The notes under the pieces: generated by a model
Databases searched by the model: none
Told to the model about the DNA's origin: nothing
What the model saw: the letters and a program-made list of their open reading frames with translations, nothing else
Position numbers and translations under genes: made by a program
Assembly (NCBI GenBank): GCA_028571685.1
Contig: CM053146.1
Coordinates: forward strand, 113,497,431 to 113,561,430
DNA: 64,000 nt
Origin: Heterohyrax brucei
Taxonomy: Eukaryota; Chordata; Mammalia; Hyracoidea; Procaviidae
Direction of reading: 5' to 3'
Shown here: positions 35,385 through 47,479 of the stretch, piece by piece
How positions within the stretch are numbered: position 1 is the stretch's first letter
How the letters are laid out: every line of letters starts with the position of its first letter

Positions 35385-36357
35385 AGAATCAAAGTTCCTG
35401 TTGGGAAAGTAGATGAAGGTCAACTAGGCCAAATGGGAAATTCACTAATTTTGTCAAGCCACAGGGACAGAGCTAATTAACTTAATGTCCACCCAAAGGG
35501 CCTATGATTTACCCAGAGCTCTATCAGTCCCACCACAGCTTTCCTTCCCAGATGCACGACAAGCAGTTGACTAGTTAAAATAAGTTTTTTTTTCTCTTGT
35601 CATGTAGATTTTTCTACTTACACAATAAATTCACTTGGCTTTGTCATTTGGTTGCTGATGACGGCCCCTTTCTGAGAGGGAACCCCACATGGCATAAGTC
35701 TTCCCCTTTTCTGTCGTATTTCCAGAGTAAGTCACAGTCAGAAGGATATACTTTGAAGACATTTCATTCTGCATACATTTTGCTTATTTTTGGTTATAGC
35801 AATTTTCCTTTCTTTGAAGAAATCTCAGTTGACATGTAAATAGGCAACTGTACTCTTAAAATTTTATCTTAATTTTTTTCAAACACTGAGATCTTCACAG
35901 TCTTCATCGCGAACAGACTGCATTCCTATTCTGCTTTCTGTTCCTCAGAGAAAAGGGTCCAAACCTGTGCTCTGTGGACTGGCCCAGGGGCTTCTTTCTG
36001 TGAGCTTTTGCAGTTGTATGTGTGTGTGGATGTATTTAACTTTTTCCCCTGATAAAAGGGCCCACTAATTTTTATCACATTCTTGAAGACAGCTGGGGAC
36101 AAAAGAAAGTTGAAGAACAGGGGCTTCCCAGTCTGTCACTCCTGCCTGTCATCTGTAAACCTGCTGTCTTGATCCTTGAACTTCCCCTTGTTGGTCAGCA
36201 TCTTTGGTTCTTAAAGTTCAAAACAGGTGTTTTCTGAATTCCTTATCACCACCCCTCGGAAATATACACAAAATGGCACGTAGAAGAGTCTTCTAAGTCT
36301 TGTAAGCCCTAGGAAACTACAAATTAAAGAGTTATTTTCCCATTTCACAGTAAAATG
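35385..36357. other. Non-coding stretch, nothing recognised
   Basis: No gene or named repeat is supported. Confidence 0.3.
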
Positions 36358-36513
36358 CAGAAACCCTGATAACACAGTGGTTAAGCACTGCGTTAGCAAT
36401 TTAAATCCACCAGGCGCTCCTTGGAAACCCTCTGGGATAGTTCTCCTCTGTCCTGTAGGATTGCTATGGGTTCGAATCTACTCGATGGCGGTGGGTTTGG
36501 TTTTTGTGTTTTG
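36358..36513 (+). repeat. AfroSINE
   Basis: GCAGAAACCCTGATAACACA head, body GGGATAGTTCTCCTCTGTCC and tail TCGAATCTACTCGATGGCGG. Part of the box-B region is missing. Confidence 0.85.
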
Positions 36514-36719
36514 AGTAAAATGCTTTATGCCATACTGTTTATTTTTTTATTTTTTCTGCCTATCAGGATTAAAACTACAGGTTTGAGTCTAACCTAGCCA
36601 CGTGACTTCGTACAACATTTGTATTGAAGTCAAATGCTCTCTGCAATAAACTTTTCTTGAGCCCTACTTTCAAAGTAACAGAAAGGCAGTGGGGGGGTCC
36701 TTCTATTTTTCTGTTAAGC

Positions 36720-36960
36720 CTCTAGGAGCGTCACAATTGGCTACCATCACTGGGAAATCCAAAATCCCCAGTCCTCGACTGGGGCGCGAGGGGAAATCCC
36801 CCCCGAGAATTTCCCTGCTCCTCCTCCAGGTGTCAGCACAGACCCACGCATCTCCCCTCCGTCCCAGCCCCCTCCGTCCATTCATAAAGTGGAGGGTGAT
36901 TTGTGAGTGATCCGCCTCCCTGCGACCGCGGAGGGAAACGGCCATCTTTGCGGGTCGCTG
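36720..36960. promoter_or_regulatory. CpG-rich cluster, candidate promoter or enhancer
   Basis: I count 15 CpG dinucleotides in about 240 bp, against very few per kilobase in most of the window. GC content is raised (GGGGCGCGAGGGG; GCGACCGCGGAGGG). It marks the start of ~2.6 kb without recognisable repeats. A weak TATA-like CATAAA lies near 36882. No exon could be identified, so promoter, enhancer or chance are all open. Confidence 0.4.
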
Positions 36961-39575
36961 GACTAGATTTGTTTTTCTAATTTCTTTTTACTTGAAGCTT
37001 TACCAGCTGCTTTATTAGCAGAGCGAGGCTTCCTTGCAGCCTCTTTTCTTTTTCCTCTGCCCGCTCTTGTTCCCCTCCTTTTTGTTCCTAGAGACAATCA
37101 GTGTCTCTGGTCCCAGCTGCCACTGCTGATTTTTCATTACAGTTTAATTTAAAACTGGGATTGGAATGGAAATGTCTTTTTGCCATTTGGGGTTTGCGAG
37201 GCCTGTGGTTTTATTGCCAAAGGCACAAATGTTAGTTACTACTGTTTTTCCAGAGTTTGCTGGGTCGGATGTGGGGGTGTCGGAGGGTGGGAGGGAAGAA
37301 AGACTGGTGACCAGGCAGAGGTGGGAGGGAAAGCAGAGGGGGAAAATCCCTCTCAGAAGGCGACGTTATTCTGCATATTGTTTTGATTGATGTTTTGAAG
37401 AACATGAATTGAGTCAGGAGGAGAAGAAAATAGCCTGGTGTCTCTCAAAATGTCTGTCTCTGCAGGTCAAATATTTGTCAGGGCTGAGAGACAAGACCGA
37501 AGGAGGGATGGTGATTGCACACACGGTGGGATTGGCATCTCTTTGGAAAAGATGGCTCTCTTTTCAAGCCAGAAAAACATCTCTAGCTAGTCACTTGGCT
37601 GTAGCTTTAAATGTTAGCATTGGAGGACAGACAAGACTGGATCAAACCTCAGAGGAAACAATTTATACATTTATACACTCTCACTAAAAAGGAGATATTG
37701 GGCATCTTTCTGTGATCGCCTCTGCTTTCTCTCCTTTTACAATCTTGGGCTGAAGTCCTGGGGTTTATTTATGAACCTCCCTCCAGCCATGAAACCCAGT
37801 CCAGCTACATAATTAATGTTTGGTATAATCTCTTAAAAAGCTCTTCATGAGCTACTGTTTTGATAAGTTTAAGAGCAAACAATCCCCTAAAATTGATTAG
37901 GTTTTTACTATCTGTGCAAAATAAAAAAGGAGGGATGTTCTTCTCTCCAAGTGATCCTGAAAGAGGAGGTGGAGAAAAACTGAAGAGTTTGTATGCCTTA
38001 ATTTAAATATTTAGCACTGACATTGGAAGCAGTTGTTTCCCATTTGGGAAAATCTACAGAAGCCAGAATGTCTTATCTGTCATCCTAAAAACAATTACTG
38101 TCTCCCCTCCCAGCAAGAATCCTGTTCTTCTTGGATTCGCCAGTTTTGGATGTCAAGCTGAACTCTCCATTATCTCTACAGATCACGCTGACTCCTCACA
38201 CATTGAATATTTCAAACTTCTTTCCAACTGGCCCCAGGCAGCTGCAGAATCTGCAAACCTGTCTGGGGTAGACACGTGTCCCTGTCAGAGAGCAGCTCGG
38301 AGACACAGGGTACAGTGCATGGTGTGCTCTCCGTACTTGTGCTCTGGTTCAAGGGACATTTCATCCCAAGCCTACAGTTTTTAATGGCCTGACATTTCAG
38401 TTCAGTCCCGTCTCCTGATTCACCCCATCTGTTTCTCTCGCACTTGTCTGGTGTTTTCTGTTTCTACATCGGAGGGAGAAGGGAAGTGGCTGAAACCCCC
38501 ATAACGTTACCACAGACCAATTTCCAAGATTGTTGTGGCTGTCTGTGATTCACACTGACATTCTAGTGGTTGGAATTTCCTCACAGAAGCTGTTCTATGA
38601 ACAGAAGTGGAGACATTTCTGCAGTTCAGAGTTCAGGAACACAAAGGAAAGAAAACAATAACAATGGAAACCATTTTAACTCCAACAGCGACCCTTCCCG
38701 CTTTCCAAAAGCAACAACAGCAACAACATCAAACGTTTTCCCTCCCCTGTGTCTAATGTGGTTAACTCTAAAGTGTCTGCAGCCGCTGTGCCAGGAAACG
38801 TGTGTGTTGTTGAGTTGCCCATGCAATTCTTCAATATTTGTAGAGGAAATGCCTTCAGTGACTGCTGAATGAGATTTGAAACTTCAAAACACTGATGGAC
38901 GTTTGAGGAAACATTATTTTTGCATACCTGTGGCGTTTTCCTGGATAAAGAAGATTCCTCCTAACATCTTTGGTGGGTCATCCGTCTTCTATAAGGTGAA
39001 CTTAAATAGTAAACCATAGGCTCCGAAGGCTGGTCCGCTTGTCCTCGTAAGGATCAGTGGTTTCCTGCCCTGGGCTGCTCCACATTTCAGAGAGCTCCTT
39101 GCACAGGCGACACTGCCACTACGTTGTTTTTGTGTGTTTACAGACATGGGTGCAGGGGAACTATGCATCTAGCATTAGCTGTCCTGTCTGACAGGAAAAT
39201 GAGGTTTTGATCTTGTTTTGTGCTTACAGGAATCTCCTCAGAAATCTCCTAGAAAATCTCATAAACCTAGGTGAGTGGCCACATGTGGGATCCATTACCT
39301 CCCCATTTCTGCTTGTTCTTAGCAAATTTTTGTCTGGTGACAGCACATGAACTTTGGGGTGTTTTTGTTTTGCTTCACAGCACAGAGAACTCTGTTGACT
39401 TGTTTTAGTTTTGAGAAAATATTTAGCCAAAAGCATTCTGTGGCTGCAGTGAAACAACAAATTGTGAGTAAAACTTGGTGAGACATTTGGTTTGTAAGGA
39501 AACGCGGGGACATTTTTCTTCGACTGTCAGGGGAATTCCAGAGTTGCTCATGTTCTGGGAAAATTTTTCCTTCCT
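36961..39575. other. Repeat-free non-coding stretch
   Basis: No SINE, LINE or LTR is recognisable over ~2.6 kb in a window where SINEs usually recur every 1-2 kb. Stretches such as 37780-37930 are AT-rich and homeobox-site-like (TACATAATTAATGTTTGG). Open frames (for example 37166-37390) lack any recognised domain. Confidence 0.4.
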
Positions 39576-39620
39576 TGATGAAATGGACTCGACGGCACTT
39601 GGCTTGGCTGATGAAATGGA
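39576..39620 (+). mobile_element. 21-bp RTE/SINE tail insertion with 12-bp duplication
   Basis: TGATGAAATGGA occurs at 39576-39587 and again at 39609-39620. Between them lie only 21 bp, C plus TCGACGGCACTTGGCTTGGC. This is the smallest kind of 5'-truncated retrotransposon insertion: target-site duplication plus the last few bases of the tail. Confidence 0.85.
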
Positions 39621-41396
39621 GCAAGAAACCTCGGCTCTTTTCCTATTTCCTTCCTTGTCTCATGGTGTAACTTGGGGAAGGTGGATTGTGTTCAACTTTT
39701 GTTTCCTAAATATAGAAAAAAAACAGTATTTACCATTCTGTAAGATGTGTCAGTAACCTCCCAGATTAAAAGGTGCTAAACTGTTACATCATACCAATAT
39801 TTAGAACTAGACTTACTCCTGTATGTCAAAAAAAATGGACTGGAGGATGTTAACTCAGAGAAGAAAGACAGGCTGGGAAGTTTAGAAGAAAATCAGCTTT
39901 TCTTTTTTTTTAAAAAAAAAGTAATTAATAAACTAAACACAACAGTCAGTGCTTTCACCCATAGCCAGCATCAGGGGACTTCAAACATTGCCTTTGAAGT
40001 GGACCCCCAGTAGGGAGGACCCCACTGTTCAAGCTCCTTTATAGTGGTAATATACTGTCTGGAAAAAAACAGATGCTAAGAAATTGCACAGATTGTATCT
40101 CTGAGCATCTGAAACCCTAAAACTTCAGGGGGCCAATGAAGGTCCCAGCCTTTTGATTTTTTTCTCTAAGTTAAAAAAAAATAAAAAAATAGAAAGAGGC
40201 CTAAAGTATTAAATTGAAACAGGCACTTCATTTCTTTCCTTCATTTCTCCCGTCACCTCAGGAGACCTACGTTAAATTCCACTTAGATCACAGCTAGACA
40301 TGGGTTTGATGGTCTCAAACCACCTTTTAACTGCACATTCATCCCATAAATAGAAGATGAATAAAGACGTCAAATTTCATCCATATGATATTCTGACACT
40401 CAGGGCTCTCTCTGTGAGAGAGGAGCCCGTGGAAAGGTGAAATACAACGGATTCCACAGAAAGGAGAGCTGCAAGGTCCCGCAGTGAATTTGCATACATA
40501 AACAAGAACGGTGTGGGCCAAGCGGACAGCTAGCAGGACTTCAGCTGTTGTGGCTGTTCTGAATGGCTATTTGTACAAGGAGAGCTATTGGGCTGGGGTA
40601 GTAAGGGTATCATATGGACTGCTTTCCTAAAGCTATCTTCGTCCAGCTTGGTACTTAACCAGTTTTTTTCTAGTGTAAACCAAGTAAGGCCTATGCTTAA
40701 AACCAAGTGTCTTGGGAACAGATTCAGCTCTTTATGTTGCAAATAAAAACACACCGCAACTGATTTGGGGATTATATGATTAAGATTTATTCCTTTATCT
40801 GTGTCCTAAATAGGCAAAGAACCAAATGTAACAATCAGAAAGCAAGAGATACACTGCCAAATATTGATAATTCCTTCCTTGGAATACTCATGGCTATTTT
40901 TAGTTTGTTAATGTGAAAAGCCAGTGAGATGAAAAGAGAAGTGATCCATTTCCAGAAGAAAAACCAGTCGAATCTTCATTAATAATTCCTTGTAGAATGC
41001 TCTGTGGGCCTTTATGTGACAGCCTGACAAGCTGAACTAAACAACAGAGACTATAGGAATGTAAAAGACATAATCTTAATGCTGAAACTTCTGAAGATTT
41101 GGCTGTCATTTTACATTAAAAGTACTGGGGTAAAAAAACCTCCACTGAAACAGAAAGAGCTTGCAGTGTGATTATAGTACTAGAATTTAGTAGGGGAAGA
41201 AAAAAGCTGATATCAGAGTTAGCAAATGGTGGTATTAAAGGGTCTTGAGCAACGGAGGTTGCTTGTCAAGTCTGGCTTAGGATTTTTGAGAGAAAAAGAT
41301 ATCATGCAGGTATGATGAGATGCAATTTACTGATTCCTAGGCCTGGTGACAAATCTTTGTTATCAATAAAGACTTACTGTGTAACAAGATTTACTA
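39621..41396. other. Non-coding stretch, nothing recognised
   Basis: A T-run/A-run pair lies at 39900-39920 and A-rich runs at about 40173-40190. No gene is supported. Confidence 0.3.
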
Positions 41397-41782
41397 CAAG
41401 TAAAGAAGACCGAAGAGGAATTGATGCTGTTGAATTACAGCATTAGCAAAGAATAATGAATATTCCATAAAATTTCCAGAAGAACGAACATATCTGTATT
41501 GGAAGAAGTACAGCCCCAATGCTCCTTAGAAGTGAAGGTGGCAAAACTTTGTCTCATGTACTTTGGACATATTATCAGGAGGGACCAGTCCCTGGAGAAG
41601 GACATCAAGCTTGGTAAAGTAGAGGGTTAACAAAAAAGAGGACTGCCATCAATGTGATGAACTGACAGAGAGGCTGCAGCAACGGGCAGAAACGCAGCTG
41701 TCATTGTGAGAAGGGTGTAGTCCGGGGCAGTGTCTCTCTCTGGTCACCGTGAGTCCAGGCTGACTGGACAGCACCTAATTAT
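41397..41782 (+). mobile_element. RTE LINE 3' fragment
   Basis: From GAAGACCGAAGAGGAATTGA in the C-terminal coding region through TTTGGACATATTATCAGGAG to the tail GACTGGACAGCACCTAATTA. It is 5'-truncated and broken. Confidence 0.85.
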
Positions 41783-41884
41783 AGCTACAATGTAACAAGC
41801 ATTGGGTTGAACACTATATAAAAACTGATCAGAGATCTAGTCACTGTTTATGTTTCTGTATCAATTTACACTCTCCATCTTTTC

Positions 41885-41965
41885 ACTTTACAGTGTTTCA
41901 TTGGATTCTCATGACAATGCCACATGGCAGTCTGGATAAGTATTATTGCCCTTTCTACAAATGCA
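41885..41965 (-). repeat. MIR
   Basis: CATTGGATTCTCATGACAAT and TATTATTGCCC...ACAAATGCAGGGCAGTG resemble the MIR core in reverse. Diverged. Confidence 0.5.
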
Positions 41966-42034
41966 GGGCAGTGAGATGGATTCCTTTAAGTGACCTTTCT
42001 TGACTTGGTCTTGTGACTTCTGAGTACCAGAAAA

Positions 42035-42175
42035 ATCCAAATCCACTGCAATGGAGTTGATTCTGACTCATAGTGACCCTATAGGACAGAGTAGAACTGC
42101 TCCATAGAGTTCCCACGGAGCACCTAGAAGATTCAAACTGCCAGCCTCTGCTAGTCCCCTTGTTGGACCATGTAG
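42035..42175 (-). repeat. AfroSINE, reverse
   Basis: Starts at the tail (TGGAGTTGATTCTGACTCAT), then the body (AGGACAGAGTAGAACTGCTC), and ends in a degraded head. Confidence 0.85.
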
Positions 42176-42239
42176 ATAAAGTGTATAGGATGTTAACCAT
42201 GGGACTGGTCAGTTTTTACACACTAACTAGACTTGAAAA

Positions 42240-43115
42240 AAGCCATCCCCAAGGCAGACAGGGGGACCTTACTACCACTAAGAATAAAAGATGAGAGCAA
42301 AGCCCATTCTCTGCACCCAGAGTCCCTGTGCTTTGGGCCTATTAGTCCTAGTAGACAGAGAGTTGTAACACCAGAGATGGCACAAGACAGTGAGAGATGG
42401 CAGCAAGCATGACAGAGACCTGGCAACAGCAGAACTAGGAGCCTGGGAGGTGATGACACAGTGGGCTTCCCAGCCCACAGAATGAGAGAGATGAGCACCT
42501 TTGGGGAGGAGGCTTTCTGGTGGAGTGAGGTGTCTCTGGCAGTTGTTGGAAGAGCTAGCTTTACCCAGCATGAAGCACAGTGCTGAATACCATCAGGCCG
42601 AGGCTTACTGGCAGAATGGGGTGGACCTGGGCACCTACTAGCAGAGCTAAAGAGCTTTGTGACACTTGTGTGAGTAGGGCAGAGATCAGGTCAAGGGATC
42701 AAGGGGCCAAGGGGCTGAGACCTGCTTGCAGCATAGCTGAGAAGAAGCTGTCCTAACAAAAGAACTGTATCCTGAGTTGTTCCTGATCTTGAACTGTAAC
42801 TTGTTACTTCCACAATAAGCCCCATGACTGTGAGTATGATCTGCAAGCTCTGTGTGACCACTGCAATAAATGATCAAACCTAGAAAAGAAGTAGAGAGTG
42901 CTGAGGGGCAGTGGAGGGAGGCCAGCGTCAGAATTGGTAAAAGGTTTGCGTGGTGGTGGTGTGTTCATCTTCTGCCTCTAGCAGTCAGCCTCAGACTGTT
43001 GACCCTCATCTTCTTTTCCCTTTGTAACATCAGAGGAGGTCAGATGCTGATGCTGCCATCACACCATTCTGACCTGCAAAAATCGTCATTCAGAAGCACT
43101 GAAGGACTTATTTGG
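42240..43115 (+). repeat. Possible LTR element, low confidence
   Basis: The composition and order resemble an old ERV LTR: a G/A-rich body, then GATCTTGAACTGTAACTTG, then a polyadenylation-type AATAAA near 42864-42870. Ends and target duplication could not be fixed. It may instead be unique sequence. Confidence 0.3.
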
Positions 43116-43439
43116 GATTAACTAACTGGTGCGTGTCGGGGTTGAATTCAGATCCAGATAGTCTGCCTTTGTACCTGTGCTCTCACTATACTTTAAAATA
43201 AAAACAGGTGAAAGTGGGAAAACTTGGCTAACCCAGTGTCCCTCAAGGGGTAACATTTGCAGGAAAGAGTTGGAGTCAGAAGACTGTTTGAAGTCAGCAA
43301 AGTCAAAGTATGCAACAAACCATGGGAACACATTCATGTTGCTGCTCCTCTAAGCTGAAGGTCACCTTTTCCAAAACTTGAGCAAGATCATGGTGGAAAT
43401 GGTCTGTCAGAGTTATATAATTACTTTTCCCTAGGTAAT

Positions 43440-43745
43440 AAAATAATATAGCTCACATTTATGAAGTGCCTATTGTGTATTAGTCTGTATTCTAAATCCT
43501 TTACAGTGATTAATCCATTTACTCCCTCTGAGGTAGGTTTTAATATTAAAACCAAACCAAACCCATTGACATCCAGTTGGTTCTGACTCTTAGTGACCCT
43601 ATAGGACAGAGTAGAACTGCCCCACTGGGCTTCCAAGGAGCGTCTGGTAGATTTGAACTGCTGACCTTTTGGTTGGGAGCCAAGCTTGTAATTGCTGTGC
43701 CATCAGGGCTCCAGATTTCAATATTTTCCCTGTTCTACTGGGAGC
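43440..43745 (-). repeat. MIR split by a SINE
   Basis: MIR sequence at 43440-43540 (TCACATTTATGAAGTGCCTA, TTGTGTATTAGTCTGTATTC) resumes at about 43714-43745 (CCCTGTTCTACTGGGAGC). The SINE at 43541-43713 lies between. The flanks TTTTAATATT and ATTTCAATATT form an imperfect target-site duplication. Confidence 0.65.
43541..43713 (-). repeat. AfroSINE, reverse, inside MIR
   Basis: AAACCAAACCAAACCCATTG tail, AGGACAGAGTAGAACTGCCC body and the reversed tRNA-like head ending GCCATCAGGGCTCC. It is younger than the MIR it interrupts. Confidence 0.85.
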
Positions 43746-43826
43746 AAAAATGGTAAATATCAGTATAGAACTCTATTTGAGCCAATCTTTAAAGTAGCCT
43801 ATATACCTCAACCTCTCCTACAGTTC

Positions 43827-43854
43827 CGTGTGTGTGTGTGTGCGTGTGTGTGTG

Positions 43855-43885
<31 letters not shown>

Positions 43886-43887
43886 AG
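43827..43887. repeat. (GT)n microsatellite
   Basis: About 60 bp of GT with two GC interruptions. The forward open frame crossing it is an artefact of the repeat. Confidence 0.95.
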
Positions 43888-44840
43888 GTAGGGGTGGTGG
43901 GGGCCAGGGAAGCATCTCGCTCACCTCGTTCTCTCTCTCACTTTATCAATATTTCCTGAGCACACCCTGTCATGCGCCCCCTTTGTTAATAATCTGCCGG
44001 TGCTCTCAGAGCAAAGGTTGGCCTGCAGCTTTCTCCCCTTCCTGCCGCCTGTCAGGAGAGGAAATCACAACTTGCCGAGAGACCTGACACAGAGGGAACT
44101 GGATAGCACCAAAGGGTCAAGGGTAAGAATGCAGGGAACGGTGAGAAATCCCAGATAGTGTCCAGCCGGTGCTTGGCAGGAAAGGCCCCTTCACGTGTGC
44201 TTCTCCTGTTTGCTATCTTTGGTTCCTGCAGGAAAGAAAACCACAGCAGACTTTGCTGTAACCGTGGTGCGCTTGCAGCCAGCCGTTCAAACTGCTAGAG
44301 AACAACTGAGAACTTTAGGGGAGGCACAATCCTGGAGTTCAGGTTTGCCATCTCTTGGGTACAAACAGGCCAGGGAAATTAACTGAAACTGTGTGATAGT
44401 GGTAAAACACTGCCAATTTATATATAATTCACTACCAGGTCCTATTGTTCTAATAACCTAAGTGGTAAATCACACTGTGGGTGTAACAATGGCGTGCAGC
44501 AGAAACACTTTATGAGAAGAGTCCATTATGAAATCACCCTGTGAATTCATCATGCAGACTTCCTTCAGTGCGTCTCATGCCAGAATGGGCTGCTGATTGC
44601 ATCACGGATGGGGTGTGAAGCCTGTACACTGCCTCCTCTCGCTTGGCCGCTTCTGCTGTGCCACAAAGGACTTGGCCTCTGATGGGAACACACCTTCCCT
44701 AGAAAACTAAGTGTGTCCTGATGTCAATCTCATCTCAGCCAATTTTTCTCAGGGTTAAGATCTCCCAAGTTAAAAAAAAAGAACTGCAAGATACGGGCAA
44801 CAAGATGAGAAACGTGGAGGTCACAAGTAAAAGGTTTGGG
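43888..44840. other. Non-coding stretch, nothing recognised
   Basis: No supportable gene or repeat. Confidence 0.3.
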
Positions 44841-44861
44841 CTCGACGGCACTTGGCTTGGC
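44841..44861 (+). repeat. Isolated RTE/SINE tail, 21 bp
   Basis: C plus TCGACGGCACTTGGCTTGGC, identical to 39588-39608 and 18164-18184. No clear target-site duplication is visible here. Confidence 0.7.
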
Positions 44862-44884
44862 TATTGATCATTTCCACAGTGATG

Positions 44885-46375
44885 CTTCCCATTGTTGTTG
44901 CTAGGTGCCATGGAGTCAATTCTTAGTCATAGCAACCCTTCCTACAGGAGTGCAAAGTACTGCCTGATCCTCTACCCTCCTCACCATCATTGCCATGTTT
45001 GAGCCTGTGGTGGTAGCCACTGTGTGAACCCATGTTGTCGAGGGTCTTCCTCTTTTTTGTTGACCCTATCCTTTACCAAGGGTGACATCATTTTCCAGGG
45101 TCTAGTCCGTCCTGATAACATGCTCAAAGTACATGAAGCAAAGGCTCGCCATCGTCACTTCTAAGGAATGTTCTGGCTGTACTTCTTCAAGACAAATGTG
45201 CTCATTCTTCTGGAAGTCCATGATGTATCCAATATTATTTGCCAATGCCGTGATTTAAAGGAATTGATTGCTCAGTCTCCCTTATTCATTGTCTAGCTTT
45301 CACATGCATGCATATGAAGTGACTGAAAATATTATGGCTTGGGTTGGGTGCGCCTTAGTCCTCAAAGTGACATCTTTGCTTTTTAACATTTTAAACTAGT
45401 CTTTTGTAGCAGATTTGCCCAATGTAATACATCATTTGATTTCTTCTGCTTCCATGGGCAGTGATTGTGGGTCCAAACAAAATGAAATCCTTGACAACTT
45501 CAATCTTTTTGTCTTTTATCATGATGTTGTGTATTTGTTCAGTTGTGAGGATTCCTTGCCTCAACATAAAGATCTTCATTAGTAAGTCTTCGTTGCTTTC
45601 AGCAAGCCAGGTTTTTGCTAATGAATCTTCCTCCTTATGGTGCTGTGTTCTTCCTCACTTAGTGTTAGGGAAAAATTTGTTGTAAGGAAAAAGATCTTTT
45701 TACAACTTTCCTCTAGTTACCCCCCCACCCCCCGAGCACTCAGCCCATACATTCCTGACTGTTGAACGAAAACGAGAAGGGCCACTTCCCTAACCACCAG
45801 AACTAGTTTTGGAAACAACAGGACAATATAGAACCAACCCCCCTTCAGAGTTCCAGGAACTTACCCAAAAAGGCTGGTTTCAGAAATACCAGGAAGTAAA
45901 TGCACCCGAAATATCCGCCCTAGCCCTGAGCTAATACAAACCAACCCCACCTCCCCCAAGAATGTAAGACCCTGCCTTTATATACTCTATACTTTTCTTG
46001 TTCGGGGCCCATTCCCTCTACTCTGTCAAGAGTATGGATTGAGCCCCAGCGCGCTGGAATAAAAGCCTCTTGCTGTTGCATCAAGCTGCAGACTTCGTGA
46101 CTGATTGGGGTTACGCCGTCGCCTGTGACTTGAGGATGGGTCTCCCCTGTTGGGGGTCCTTTCAGTAGTCCAGTTTCTCAGACTATTTGCTCAACATACA
46201 GATTGAATATGTACGGTGAACAGATACAGCCCTGACACACAGCTTGCTTGATTTTAAACCACTCAGTATCCTCTTGTTCTGTTTGGATGACTACCTCTAG
46301 GTCTCTGTATAGGTTCTACTAAGCACAATTAAATGGTCTAGCATTCCCATTCTTTGCAATGTTAACTTCCATTAA
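44885..46375 (-). mobile_element. RTE LINE, reverse, split by an ERV LTR
   Basis: RTE 3' half in reverse: tail GTTGTTGCTAGGTGCCATGG at the left, then the C-terminal and reverse-transcriptase regions. It is interrupted by the solo LTR at 45663-46164 and resumes at TAGTCCAGTTTCTCAGAC. It is 5'-truncated near 46375. Frames are broken. Confidence 0.85.
45663..46164 (+). mobile_element. Solo ERV LTR inside RTE
   Basis: A 502-bp LTR with TG...CA ends (TGTTAGGG...CCTTTCA) inserted in the RTE copy. The flanking 4-mers TTAG and GTAG are an imperfect 4-bp duplication, as in ERV1/gamma-type integrations. Transcription signals are visible: TATA-like TTTATATACTC near 45977-45988 and AATAAA at 46058-46063. 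A C-rich stretch lies near the 5' end. No internal viral sequence remains. Since the LTR reads forward and the RTE is reversed, its promoter would read against the dead LINE. Confidence 0.8.
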
Positions 46376-47231
46376 GAACTATGGAGGAGAGAAGAAGTTA
46401 CGCTTTCTAACTATGTCTTATTCTCTTACTGGCAGTGAATATTGCTGTCTATTAATAAAGCTCCATGTTCCCAACACATGTCACCGTGAAGATCATCTAA
46501 TTTTAAAGCTAGAATGGGCTTTAGCAATTATTTAGTTGAATCTCTCACTTTAAAGAAGAGGAAGCCGGTCCGCAAGGCTAATCACTTACTAGGAAGGTCA
46601 TTTAATAGCAGAGTCAGGGTTACACCCGTGGTTTGTTCGTCCCATTCCACGTGTGCCACATTTACAAATTAAAAAGTATTAAATAGTTCTTAACACCCCT
46701 GCAACCAGAGTGTAATGTTAAATCCACAAGGCCTTGAGTATGTATGGAATTTGAGTCATAATCAGTGGCCTGAGGCTCTGGGCAGACTATCTTTTAAGAA
46801 TGCAAATTGCTAACTACTAAATAAAATGAGTGTAAGTTTGAGGAAGTTAGTTCAGCTGTAGCTAATAGGCGATAGTGTTAATCAGTCCAAGGGCGTGGGT
46901 CCAATTTCCACAAGGGCCAATTAGTTTCACACAACGGAAAAAAAGACTGTTTCCTAGACTCCGACTGTACCCCAAACTCAGCCAGGCGGGTCCCAGGGGA
47001 AACCAAGGAAGGGAGGGAGGATGACATAGCACAAATCCCCCTCCCCTGCTAGGAAAACAACTCCAAGCATTTCTCAGTGGAATCCCTGTGTTCTGTCCAG
47101 GGCAGATGTTTTGTTAAAATGTTACGACAGTTGAAAGATGGGACTACTTTTCACGTTCACTCTTTTCACATGTTTGTGAAGTGGTAGCAACAGGGATTTT
47201 CATTCCCGTTTTGCATTTTAGGAATGAAGAT
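46376..47231. other. Non-coding stretch with a MIR-like relic
   Basis: About 46490-46640 resembles a reversed MIR (GAAGAGGAAGCCGG...GCAGAGTCAGGGTTAC). The rest is unassigned. Confidence 0.35.
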
Positions 47232-47458
47232 CCCAAGCTCATGGTGGTTGTCGATTCCAACTCAGAGACACCCTAACAGGATATGGTAGAACTAGAGTTT
47301 TGTGTGCTGTGGTGCTGCGAGTAGATACTTGGCTGCTATCTGCTCTGCGGTAGAAAGATGTGACTGTGCTTCCGTAAAGGGTATAGCCTTGGAAAACCTA
47401 CAGTGCAGTTCTACTCCGACCTATAGGGTAGCTATGGGCTGGAAATGACTTGGTGGCC
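47232..47458. repeat. Two overlapping SINE pieces, opposite strands
   Basis: A reversed tail (47232-47300; CTCATGGTGGTTGTCGATTC) abuts a forward long-form AfroSINE (47310-47458) containing GTAGAAAGATGTGACTGTGC and TTCTACTCCGACCTATAGGG. Confidence 0.7.
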
Positions 47459-47479
47459 CACAGGTATGTGTGGTGTGTG

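Noticed and set aside
35022-35423. Overlapping minus frames with VYTYIHIYVYTH-like runs
   Set aside because: They are products of the TG/TA alternating tract.
42223-42571. Two overlapping minus-strand frames of ~90 codons
   Set aside because: No domain, and the region looks like a degraded LTR or unique non-coding DNA.
43692-44087. 131-codon frame across the GT microsatellite
   Set aside because: Its length comes from the repeat (alternating V/C codons).
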